From Thalassiosira profunda (lineage: Eukaryota > Bacillariophyta > Thalassiosirophyceae > Thalassiosirales > Thalassiosiraceae): a DNA stretch of 16,782 bases. The notes beneath the pieces are model-generated. The model was not told the DNA's origin. It searched no databases and saw nothing but the letters and a program-made list of their open reading frames with translations. Shown here piece by piece: positions 1 through 7,453 of the stretch. How positions within the stretch are numbered: position 1 is the stretch's first letter; every line of letters begins with the position of its first letter. The stretch covers positions 1 through 16,782 of the forward strand of contig JALLAP010001201.1 in NCBI GenBank assembly GCA_036939355.1, given 5' to 3'. The position numbers and the translations under genes are program-made.

Positions 1-965
1 AATGGACACGTTTTGGCATCCGCGAACAAGAGCCAATCAACAACATTTTCCACGCAAACGAGATGCTTTTCCACCACGAGCTTTTCGACGAGCAGCTTCA
101 GAGACACCACCCCGTAGCGATTTGCAATCTCAATGAACTCCTTGCCACACTCATCGTCCTCAACCCAACCCTTATTTAGCCAATCGATGATCGCTGATGC
201 ATCCCCTCCGTAGATGAAGCTAAGGAGAAGACGAAAGACCTCCGGGGTTGCATCGTTGATGGGTATGGGCAAGCCATCTTCGTGTTCATCACAAAAGCTG
301 TGAAGCACGGGCGCATTCAACTTAAGAATCAGTTTGTGTGCAGATATCAATGTGCCGCCGACATTGAATGTCACGTCAGCTTCATCTCCGCTTTCAAGCA
401 GGCCGAGAAACTTCGTGACAAGTGAGTTGGGTGGAGGTGGTTGATATTGTTCTTTTGTTTTCACCTTTTGGAGCTCAACGTCCACAATAAGGGATCCGTT
501 GAGGAGAACGTTGTTGGATGCATCAAGAACTTCTGATCTCTTCAATGAAAGAGTGAATCCGTTGGCAACCCCATTGTTTTCATAAAAGCGGTGAATACTG
601 CTGCTTGAGCAAGTATGATGTACTCGGCCAGATGCATCGCGTACATGGAACGCAAATTCAGCGTCACATGCCCCTTTGATTGCTGTCAGAAAAAGACCGA
701 CCCCGTCGTCCACCGTGGAGCCGAGTGCTTCAACTGGTTCGTAGATGTCGTCGTCGTCGTCGACGTCTGAGTCCGATGTGTCCCGTCCACCCGGAAAAAG
801 TGACAACCGCCACACGTAGCCATCTTTATCGTGCACTTCCTCAGACTTTGTTGCGACACTTGATCCTGATGGAAGGTTCTCGAAGTCATCGAATTTGAAC
901 CGCAATAAGAGGGGCTTAGACGTCGTAGGTGCGGCGCGCTTTTGGATTCTTTTAACGCGAGCCAT
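1..965 (-). CDS. MATH-like/BTB domain protein, 3' end outside window
   Basis: The reading frame is open from an ATG at 965-963 to the window edge (321 codons plus 2 nt), so the C-terminus is missing. The first ~20 residues are basic (MARVKRIQKR). Residues ~21-155 contain a MATH-like pattern: LRFKFDDFENLPSG, then GYVWRLSLFPGG, with an acidic insert (DVDDDDD) near residue 70. From ~180 a BTB/POZ domain follows (DEADVTFNVGG, SAHKLILKLNAPVL, FRLLLSFIYGG), then BACK-like helices (ANRYGVVSLKLLVE). BTB domains dimerise and often recruit substrates to cullin-3 ligases or act in nuclear complexes; the role here is unknown. It is a clear paralogue of the gene at 3117-4266: same domain order, same strand, and shared local motifs (NRYxVV, LRFKFD). 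It is divergent from the acetyltransferase gene. BTB is confident, MATH less so. A SAP domain, as in the paralogue, would lie beyond the edge. Confidence 0.85.
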   Translation of the reverse strand, partial: MARVKRIQKRAAPTTSKPLLLRFKFDDFENLPSGSSVATKSEEVHDKDGYVWRLSLFPGGRDTSDSDVDDDDDIYEPVEALGSTVDDGVGLFLTAIKGACDAEFAFHVRDASGRVHHTCSSSSIHRFYENNGVANGFTLSLKRSEVLDASNNVLLNGSLIVDVELQKVKTKEQYQPPPPNSLVTKFLGLLESGDEADVTFNVGGTLISAHKLILKLNAPVLHSFCDEHEDGLPIPINDATPEVFRLLLSFIYGGDASAIIDWLNKGWVEDDECGKEFIEIANRYGVVSLKLLVEKLVVEKHLVCVENVVDWLLFADAKTCP

Positions 966-1299
966 GATGACCCGGGAATCTCAAACTTGCAGGGATATGT
1001 TCCGGCAGTGCGTCGTGGTGCTATTGCAGGCGGCGGCGGCGGACCCCACGCGCGGGGTTGGGCGGGCGGCAGGATAAAAAGCTTGGAAGCACAGGACAGG
1101 AGCTGAGTGAAGATATTAGCGGTATGCATATGATATTTTTCCTCCAATTCAGGTAGAACTCTAGCAGTTATTTTGAGAAAGTTATGCGTAGTAGGCAAGT
1201 TGTCGATTTAGTTAGCGCTTCTTGGCAACACCAACCAACAAATCCGAGGATTTCGGCTCCCCCTCCCCCACGTCTTGTGCACAACCCGACCCACCTGCG
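966..1299. promoter_or_regulatory. Divergent promoter region, BTB gene / MYST gene
   Basis: This is 334 bp between two divergent start codons, so it should hold the 5' UTRs and promoters of both genes. It has a GC-rich block (a GGC-repeat run near 1030-1045) next to an AT-richer block at 1070-1200. I see no convincing TATA box, initiator or coding frame. Confidence 0.5.
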
Positions 1300-2934
1300 A
1301 TGAGCGCCGCCCCCTCCGACGCGGCCGTCAAGCCCTACGTCGCCCCCCTCCAAATCGGGGACGCCGCCCAGGTCCTGTGGCGGGACGGCACGACGCGCCT
1401 CAAGGCGAAGGTCGTCGAGAGCAAGCGGGATCCGAGCTTGAAGGGCGTGTTGGTTAAGACGACGCCGCCCCCTGTGGAGAAGGTGGATAGTAAAAAGGAG
1501 GGAGGTGGTGGGGAGGCAGGGGAAAATGCGGGGGAGCCGGCCGCCAAGCGGAGCCGGCTGGACGATCCGGCTGCTGGTGCGGAAGCCGGCGAAAAAGTGG
1601 GGGAGGCGCCCGCTGCGGCCGCGAAGAGGCAGCTGAAATCTCCCCCGGAGCAATTGCAACCTCCGCCAGCAAAGGAGGACGACAAAGATACGTCGCCGCA
1701 GCTGTCGGCGTGGGACCTCCTCTATTACGTCCACTACGAGGACCACGACCGCCGCCTCGACGAGTGGGTGGCCCTCGATCGCTTCGACTTGTCGACCCTG
1801 CAGCGGGTGCCTCCCCCGAAAGACGGGGAGGACGCCGGCGGTCCGGGCGCCCCGGGCGGGGACGACGGGACCCGCCCCTCCCGCCGCCGCAACGACGGGA
1901 GGTTCAAACGGAGGGACAGCCGGGGCAATTCCCGCCGCCCCAGCAAGGATTCCGACAAGGCGGGCGACGCGGGGGAGGGCGCGTCCGAAAACCTCCTCCG
2001 CGGGGGGAACTGGCACGGCAACTCCGGCAATCCCGACCTCGCCGAGCTCGAGGCGGAGCACCACGAAATCACCAAGGTGAAGAACGTCGCCCAGATCGTC
2101 ATGGGGAAGTACATGGTCGAGGCGTGGTACTACTCGCCGTTCCCGCCGCCGTACCACCAGGCCGACACGCTGTACATTTGCGAGTACTGCCTGAAGTACA
2201 TGCGCCGGCCAAGGTTCTTCCTGAAGCACTGCGCGGAGTGCCCCCACCGCAGTCCGCCGGGAGACGAGATCTACCGCGAGGGGAATCTGAGCGTGTACGA
2301 GCTGGACGGGAAGGACCACCGGGTGTACTGCCAGAATTTGTGCCTGCTGGCGAAGCTGTTCCTGGATCACAAGACGCTGTACTACGACGTCGATCCGTTC
2401 CACTTCTACGTGATCACGGAGGTGGACGACGAGGGGGCGCACATCGTCGGATATTTCTCGAAGGAGAAGGTGTCAGCGGAGGATTACAATTTGGCGTGCA
2501 TCCTCACCTTCCCGCAGTACCAAAAGTGCGGCTACGGCAAGTTCATCATCAGCCTGTCGTACGAGTTGAGCAAGCGGGAGGGACGGCCGGGAAGCCCGGA
2601 GAAGCCCCTCAGCGACCTGGGCAAGATCTCGTACCGGAGCTACTGGACGCACGTCCTGCTGACGCTGTTCGACGGGCAGAACGGGGAGGAGAACGTGCAG
2701 ATCAAGGACATCTCGGCGATGACGGGGATCAAAACGGAGGACATCATCAGCACGCTGCAGAGCCTGAACATGATCCGGTTCTGGAAGGGGCAGCACGTGG
2801 TGTTCGTGATGCGCGACTTTCTGAAGAAGTACATGGCCCAGCAGAAGAAGATTCGGCTGTGCGACGGGAAGTGCCTGACGTGGACGCCGCACGCGGAGCG
2901 GAAGAAGGGGGGCAACGGGGGTAGTGGGGATTGA
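1300..2934 (+). CDS. MYST-family histone acetyltransferase (Esa1/Tip60-like)
   Basis: A 544-residue, intronless nuclear lysine acetyltransferase that should transfer acetyl from acetyl-CoA to histone tails, H4 by family precedent (NuA4-type). N-terminally there is a split chromo-barrel (Tudor-knot): strand part at ~18-46 and YYVHYEDHDRRLDEW at ~142-156, separated by ~90 low-complexity residues. A basic, disordered linker follows to ~253. The MYST domain starts at HHEITKVKN (~254) and has a C2HC zinc finger (C294, C297, H310, C314; spacing 2-12-3), the catalytic Cys C400 in LACILTFPQYQ, the acetyl-CoA loop QKCGYG (408-413) and the catalytic Glu E434 in SPEKPLSDLG. All key residues are present. 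The start is the first ATG in frame; the frame opens upstream only through TTG, which is unlikely in a nuclear gene. It lies between two BTB paralogues. KAT5/ESA1/HAM is the nearest named group; assignment to a subunit type is inference. Confidence 0.96.
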   Translation: MSAAPSDAAVKPYVAPLQIGDAAQVLWRDGTTRLKAKVVESKRDPSLKGVLVKTTPPPVEKVDSKKEGGGGEAGENAGEPAAKRSRLDDPAAGAEAGEKVGEAPAAAAKRQLKSPPEQLQPPPAKEDDKDTSPQLSAWDLLYYVHYEDHDRRLDEWVALDRFDLSTLQRVPPPKDGEDAGGPGAPGGDDGTRPSRRRNDGRFKRRDSRGNSRRPSKDSDKAGDAGEGASENLLRGGNWHGNSGNPDLAELEAEHHEITKVKNVAQIVMGKYMVEAWYYSPFPPPYHQADTLYICEYCLKYMRRPRFFLKHCAECPHRSPPGDEIYREGNLSVYELDGKDHRVYCQNLCLLAKLFLDHKTLYYDVDPFHFYVITEVDDEGAHIVGYFSKEKVSAEDYNLACILTFPQYQKCGYGKFIISLSYELSKREGRPGSPEKPLSDLGKISYRSYWTHVLLTLFDGQNGEENVQIKDISAMTGIKTEDIISTLQSLNMIRFWKGQHVVFVMRDFLKKYMAQQKKIRLCDGKCLTWTPHAERKKGGNGGSGD

Positions 2935-3116
2935 TTCGTTGACGCTTTGGATTTTGTGAGAGCCCGAGTAAAGGGAGTGCAGTGAATAATGGAGTAGTAT
3001 GCATTTACTAAATGAGACATTGATACGTAAGCCGGCAAGCAGCTGAGATTATGAGAAAGTGATCCAATCACTTCCAGGATTTCAACGTTGCAAGCCCAAG
3101 CCAACCCGAGAAGTAT
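2935..3116. other. Convergent 3' intergenic region
   Basis: This is 182 bp between the stop codons of the MYST gene and the convergent BTB-SAP gene. It is AT-richer than its flanks and should hold both 3' UTRs. No repeat or RNA gene is evident. Confidence 0.4.
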
Positions 3117-4266
3117 TCACCCAGTCCTCTGCCTCTTGTTGGAACCTTCGAGGCGAGCAATCAGCATCTCCTTAGTTCCGTCGACGTCCAACCCCTTCTC
3201 ATGAAGCTCTTTCCGCATCTCGCTGACCGACTTGGGCTGCGCAGTACCACCAAAACGGTCATCGTCATTGGAGATGGCCACGAGCAATTCGTGCATCAGA
3301 GCTGGCGAGGCCTTCAGCCTGCCATCTGAAAGGAAATCCTTCGGCCGAGCCGCAACCATTGCAATGGCAAACTCTTTGATGAGGGGGCACGACATGGCAT
3401 CGGAGAACATTAGCCAAGCAACGACGTTGGAAGTTTCAATCAGCGCGGATCGGATTACAGTCGACTCCACTGCCATTTTCAGCCCCACCACGGCATATCG
3501 ATTGGCAGCATCAATGATGAGGCTGCCCCACGTCGCAACTTCGTCTTCCCCCGGCTCACTCCCCGCATAAATGTACCGCAGAAGGATTTCAAAGACGGGT
3601 CGAATCACTCCCTCAATAGGAACGGGCGATCTCTTGTTGCATCCACTGCACAAGCTGAATAGAGTGGGAGCCGTTACTTCCAGGATCATTTTGTGAGCAT
3701 ACACTTTTGCGCCATCAACCTTGAATGCAATATCTGCCCTCTCCCTATTCTCAAGAAGTGCCAGCATGTGTTTCACATGTGAATTTGGAGGAACGAAGCA
3801 ATTTGGTCCAAGGTTGACCCGCAACTCCACATCGACGAGAAGTGCCCCGTCCACGAGGACATTCTGGTTGCCTTCAATGGCAGCTCGCTTGACGAAATTC
3901 ACCTTCCCATAGGCATCTCCCGCCACGAAATGATGCTGTGGACAGCCAAACTCCATGAACACACTGCTCGCATTTCTGATGAGAAATGTTGGGATGACAT
4001 CCACTTCTCCCGGCCCCATATTGATGAGGTACAAACTAATCATTTTTTCCTCCGAGGCTTCGTCCAGGGCGCGGCGTTTCGCCGCCCGGGCGGATGCTCA
4101 ACGCCCAAGTGTGGCCATTGGAGCAAGTTACGGTCTTAGAACGCGTGCTCTTGTTGAGCTCCGACGGCAGGCCGTCGAATTTGTCGAACTTGAACCGCAA
4201 CACCTCAACTGACTTCCATGGCTTTGGCGTCGTCGCAGCCGCGCCGGCGGGGTTCGATGCTGCCAT
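3117..4266 (-). CDS. MATH-like/BTB/SAP protein, interrupted by a 1-nt frameshift
   Basis: From the ATG at 4266-4264 (MAASNPAG) the frame holds a MATH-like start (VEVLRFKFDKFDGLPSEL, then HTWALSIRPGG) but hits TAG at 4038-4036. The homologous continuation lies in the +1 frame (DEASEEKMISLYLINMGPG) and runs to the stop at 3117. Removing one base, for example from the GGG at 4067-4069, joins them into 382 residues. BTB/POZ is at ~169-274 (RADIAFKVDG, AHKMILEVTAPTLF, LLRYIYAG). BACK-like helices follow. A SAP DNA/RNA-binding helix-extension-helix is at ~344-376 (MRKELHEKGLDVDG, KEMLIARLEG). The tail KRQRTG could be a nuclear signal. BTB plus SAP suggests a nuclear or chromatin role; the partner is unknown. 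It is a paralogue of the gene at 1-965. An intron does not explain the break, because the conserved residues sit on both sides with no suitable GT..AG between them. Confidence 0.85.
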
Positions 4267-4832
4267 CGCGAGTCCGTGGTGCAGTTGCCCGTGCGCCGTT
4301 TGGTGATTGGTGGGCGTCACTTCTCGGGCCGACGGTCCGCAGCGAGATCGTTCTCCTTTGGCGGCTGCCTCGGCAGGGAGAGACGTCGGCAATCTGCGGG
4401 GGTGGAGGCTTGGGCTGGGGCAGGGAGGGCCGGCCGTGCAGCGTCGGCGGGCGGGGTTGTCGTGGTGTTTTGTTTTGCCGTGCCTGCTCTCTCCTCCATT
4501 GTCATTGTTTCCGCGGGCGCCCGACAAAAAGTAGAGCGCCAGCGCCCTTTAATCCGAATTCACGCGAACGCACACGGCAAAAAATGTGCGCTCTCACGTT
4601 GACTTATGAAAAAGTAGTTTTGCCCTCTACATCTCCCCCCCAAATCCAGCCTCTCTCCCCTGCGCGTGCCCGCTGCCCGCTGCCCTTCCACACTTTCCTT
4701 CCCGTCTCCCCCGCCCGCCCCCTCCGAGCGCTGCACCCCCCGAGCAGCCCATACTTAGATTTGGGGGCATCGCGTGTCTTGGGCATCGCGGGCATTCGGA
4801 CGACCGCCACCCCCGATGCGGCACACCACACA
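4267..4832. promoter_or_regulatory. Divergent promoter region, BTB-SAP gene / LRR gene
   Basis: This is 566 bp between divergent starts. The part near the LRR gene (~4620-4760) is a strongly pyrimidine-rich, C/T-biased tract on the + strand, as often seen in transcription-start or 5' UTR regions. Long open frames exist on both strands, but they are proline/arginine-rich low-complexity readings of GC-rich DNA with no recognisable domain. I see no TATA box or RNA gene. Confidence 0.45.
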
Positions 4833-5795
4833 ATGATGGCCGAGGAGGGGTGGGAAGCGATGGACGATGACGCGAAAGAGTTGGCGCTGAAGAGGGAATA
4901 TCAGGAGTGGTCCTACGCGGCCGAGGGGGTCCCCCGCTCCTACTGGACACCTGAGCGAGGCTACGGCGATGAGTTTGATGTGGACAGGGTGGAGGAATTC
5001 CTCAGCAATTTGATAGCGCTCACACACCAACTGAGGCGAGGCTTCTCACACGGAGAGTTCTCGGGAATGCTGGATCTCGTCTCCGGTGCCCACAGTCATT
5101 TTCACATGGCAGCGGGTCAGTGTTACACTGGCGTGATCAATCACGATGACATTTGTTGCCCCATTGGCGCGAGCTCGCCTCCGCTTTGCAGCAATACCAA
5201 AAGTTCTCGCATCGGCAGGGTCACTTGATCCAAATACTCAGATTTGCTGGCGTTGATATGCACCCCAATGTTCTCAAGGTGATGGCTCCCGCCCTCAAGG
5301 CTAGTGCTATGAGATGCATTATATTCGAACGATGCAACCTTACAGTGGAGGCAATGCGAATGCTGGCTGATATCTGCGATCGCACCCGACCGTGCGGGTG
5401 TTGTCTTTACACCAAGAAATGGAGGCGGAGGAACTGCAACAACTTTGCAGTGGGACGATTGGCCAACCGACTGTCCTCTTGAGCAGTTTCGCTTGTACGG
5501 TAGCTTATGGGGGCATGGCAATGATCCCACCATGATGAAAACAGTGCTTGAGTCAGGCCGAAATCTGAAGCAACTATCGCTTGACGAAAATGGCATTGGT
5601 TCCTCACCGCCGCCGGCCACAAGGCTTCGACCCTTTTTTGTGCCCGATCTGCCAAGGTCCGAGTCGCAGGGAGTAGCGGTTCTCTCAAATTTCTTGGCGT
5701 CCAACCCTCCACTGGAGAAACTGGACCTCACGTGCAACTTTCTTGATGATGCCGATATTGAATTGTTGGGATCTGCCACAAGCGATGGTGCGTGA
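4833..5795 (+). CDS. Leucine-rich-repeat protein, two 1-nt frameshifts, 3' end uncertain
   Basis: The start is the ATG at 4833 (MMAEEGWEAMDDDAKE). Three frames must be joined. The first ends its homology at INHDD (~5150). The second carries LPHWRELASALQQYQKFSH and LRR-type pieces (IQILRFAGVDMHPNVLKVMAPAL). The third carries LQWDDWPTDCPLEQFRLYG, NLKQLSLDENGIG and PLEKLDLTCNFLDDADIELL, to TGA at 5793-5795. One T added to TTT at 5152-5154 and one G removed from GGG at 5396-5398 give 320 residues. The WRExAxAL-plus-ribonuclease-inhibitor-type LRR pattern resembles a large family I recall from Thalassiosira (from memory, unsearched). LRRs imply protein binding; ligand unknown. The LRR solenoid seems to stop in mid-repeat. 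An intron at 5788-5905 would add another repeat. It could be a decaying family copy rather than a functional gene. Confidence 0.65.
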
Positions 5796-5905
5796 TTGGG
5801 CGGTTCCATTGTTGTTTTCGAGGCACCGAATCACCAGAGCGAATCGGATGTACCAAATCATGATGGATGAGAGAAAATGATGGGGGCTCTCTTCTTCCGT
5901 CTTAG
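5788..5905 (+). other. Possible intron extending the LRR gene
   Basis: GTGCGT at 5788 and a pyrimidine-rich acceptor ending CTTAG at 5905 bound 118 nt. Splicing them (G|GG, Gly) skips the TGA at 5793-5795 and continues into YLHDNRQLNLLCISQNNLL, which fits an LRR consensus (LxxLxxxxNxL). The frame then stays open, antisense to the neighbouring secreted-protein gene, until TGA at 6298-6300, so the true 3' end is unclear. Confidence 0.45.
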
Positions 5906-6024
5906 GGTATCTACACGACAACCGGCAACTCAATTTACTCTGCATCAGCCAAAACAATCTGCTTCACACACATCCACTCTCCGTCGACCCCACAATCATC
6001 TTCACAACACAACACACTCCGATT

Positions 6025-7080
6025 CTACTGGCTTCCCTTGGACGATGCCTTCTTCATCTGCTTCGCCCGCTTGGCCGCCTTGGCCTGCCCGAACGGCTTG
6101 GGCACAAACTCGATCAGATCGACGTCGTAGTCCTCGTTGGTCTCCTCCTTGTCGGTCTTGCCCGGGCGCATCGCGGCGGCAGTGTTGGTGTCGGTCAGGA
6201 TGGCCTGCGTCAGCGTCTGGACGGTCTCGATAATCGCGGCGACTTCGTCTACGGGGGTCTCGCTGGCTCCTTTGTTGACAGACTGCTTGGCGCCCTTTGA
6301 CTTGCTGCTTTTGCCAAAGAGGATGCGATCGGTGGTCATCCTGCGCTCATCCTTGGACGATTTGGAGCCGTTCCACGAAGTGGGATGGTTCGTAGGCTGG
6401 TGGTATGGGGGCGAAGTTGGAAACGGCGTTGCGTCGCCAAAGGTGGGTTTGAGGGTATCGCTAGTAATAGTAGGAAACGGCGTGATGGGAGGATAGGAGG
6501 TTGGGGCCGGAGAAGGGCCGCCGCTGCCATCGGTCGGCTCGAGGGTGTCGCCGGTGACGGTTGGGAATGGCGTGACGCCAACGGTGGGCTTGAGAGTGTC
6601 CCTGCCGGTTGTAGGAAAAGGCGTGATGGGAGGAGCAGAAGGGCCTTCGCTGCCAACGGTGGGCTTGAGGGTATCGACAGTAACGGTAGGGAATGGCGTG
6701 ACGGGCTTGAGGGTGGTGATGCCGAACGTTGGGGCCGGGGTAGGGGCGACTTGAGCCACGGGAGACACGGTGGGCGAGAACGTGGGAAGGCTCGTGGTAG
6801 GTTCCCTGGTCGATGGCTTGTTCGATGGAGCTACGGTCGTCCCAGGCGCGCTGCTCTTGGCCGCCTTCGTCTTACCGTCGGCTTTCGATTTGAAGGCCTT
6901 GAGCGATTTCGCAGCGGCTTTTCCCTTCGCAATCTTGCCCGCTTTGGCAGCCGCGTTCTTACTCGCTTTGGGGACGGCAAGCCCTTTCGCCGACTTGGCC
7001 TTGAGTCCCCTGATGTTGGTCTGCGCGTTGACGCTCGAGAGGAGGCCAGCAAGGACGAGGACGCTCGATCCGATCTTCAT
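6025..7080 (-). CDS. Secreted Lys/Ser-rich protein with Pro-Thr repeats, silaffin-like
   Basis: A 351-residue protein. The ATG at 7080-7078 is chosen because it begins a clear signal peptide (MKIGSSVLVLAGLLSSVNAQ) cleaved near residue 20. Next is RGL (24-26), an RXL motif, then a Lys-rich block (16 Lys in residues 27-76) with many K-x-x-K spacings (46/49/52, 58/61/64, 72/75). Residues ~80-120 are Pro/Thr/Ser-rich. Residues 121-225 hold tandem copies of a TPFPTxTxDTLKPTxG unit. A second RXL (RIL, 252-254) precedes another K/S cluster (GKSSKSKGAK). The C-terminus has an acidic stretch (~307-324) and a basic end (AKAAKRAKQMKKASSK). No enzyme domain or transmembrane helix is seen. Signal peptide, RXL processing sites and KxxK clusters are known traits of diatom biosilica proteins (silaffins, cingulins); calling it silaffin-like is inference. 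It may also be a general wall or mucilage protein. Confidence 0.85.
   Translation of the reverse strand: MKIGSSVLVLAGLLSSVNAQTNIRGLKAKSAKGLAVPKASKNAAAKAGKIAKGKAAAKSLKAFKSKADGKTKAAKSSAPGTTVAPSNKPSTREPTTSLPTFSPTVSPVAQVAPTPAPTFGITTLKPVTPFPTVTVDTLKPTVGSEGPSAPPITPFPTTGRDTLKPTVGVTPFPTVTGDTLEPTDGSGGPSPAPTSYPPITPFPTITSDTLKPTFGDATPFPTSPPYHQPTNHPTSWNGSKSSKDERRMTTDRILFGKSSKSKGAKQSVNKGASETPVDEVAAIIETVQTLTQAILTDTNTAAAMRPGKTDKEETNEDYDVDLIEFVPKPFGQAKAAKRAKQMKKASSKGSQ
6406..6720 (-). repeat. Degenerate tandem Pro-Thr coding repeat
   Basis: About four imperfect copies of a unit encoding TPFPT-x-DTLKPT-x-G, with variable spacers such as GPSAPP and GPSPAPTSYPP, make up residues 121-225 of the secreted protein. 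Copies differ at silent and non-silent sites, so the array is not a very recent expansion. Confidence 0.85.
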
Positions 7081-7453
7081 GTTGGCGGTGCTCTGTGGAA
7101 TACTACGCTTGGTTGTTCGATCGTCGGCTGCTTCGAGATTGTGAGACGAGGAGCAAGTTTGCAGACGAGGAGCAAGTTTGCTGGAGACGAGCTTGCGAGG
7201 CAAGTGGTGGCCATTCGCCGAAATAGGATGCAAGAATGGCCGCTATTCATAGCCAATTGATCCAGACACAACTACTGTGAGCTCGTTAAATGGACGATGT
7301 ATGTGACTTCTCTATGCCCATTCAACGCATCTGAACCCACATGAAAGCGAGCAATCGGGTCGATAGATGGCGAGCTGAGTTGTGTGTCGAGGAGGATGGA
7401 TGCCCCAGTTGCTTCTCATCTTTTATAGAGAGCCATTACATTCACCGCTACTC
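7081..7453. promoter_or_regulatory. Intergenic region upstream of the secreted Lys-rich gene
   Basis: This is 373 bp between the stop of the M11 protease gene and the start of the secreted protein gene, both on the minus strand. It should hold the protease 3' UTR and the promoter/5' UTR of the Lys-rich gene. It contains a perfect 19-bp tandem duplication at 7144-7181. The frame of the downstream gene is open for 51 codons upstream of the signal peptide, but using it would bury the signal sequence internally. Confidence 0.45.
7144..7181. repeat. Perfect 19-bp tandem duplication
   Basis: AGACGAGGAGCAAGTTTGC occurs twice head to tail at 7144-7162 and 7163-7181, 64 bp upstream of the secreted-protein ATG. 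It probably lies in the 5' UTR or core promoter. Confidence 0.95.

Noticed and set aside
1222..1299. Upstream in-frame extension of the MYST gene starting at TTG
   Set aside because: Nuclear genes rarely start at TTG and the first ATG at 1300 precedes the conserved chromo-barrel; the extra 26 residues have no recognisable feature.
1168..2442. Long open frame on the minus strand opposite the MYST gene
   Set aside because: It is an antisense reading of a GC-rich coding region, rich in Arg/Val/Leu/Pro, with no domain; the MYST motifs on the plus strand are unmistakable.
4218..4832. Upstream continuation of the LRR reading frame
   Set aside because: It is proline/arginine-rich reading of a C/T tract, overlaps the divergent BTB-SAP start, and the ATG at 4833 begins a credible acidic N-terminus.
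5141..5809. 222-codon minus-strand frame opposite the LRR gene
   Set aside because: No motif, low-complexity Ser content, and the plus strand carries several LRR units even though they are in three frames.
7081..7233. Longer N-terminus of the secreted Lys-rich protein
   Set aside because: It would place 51 charged residues before an obvious signal peptide and would include the 19-bp duplication as coding sequence.
6385..7260. Long plus-strand frame opposite the secreted Lys-rich gene
   Set aside because: Gly/Arg-rich mirror of the Pro-Thr repeats; the minus frame has a signal peptide and coherent repeats.
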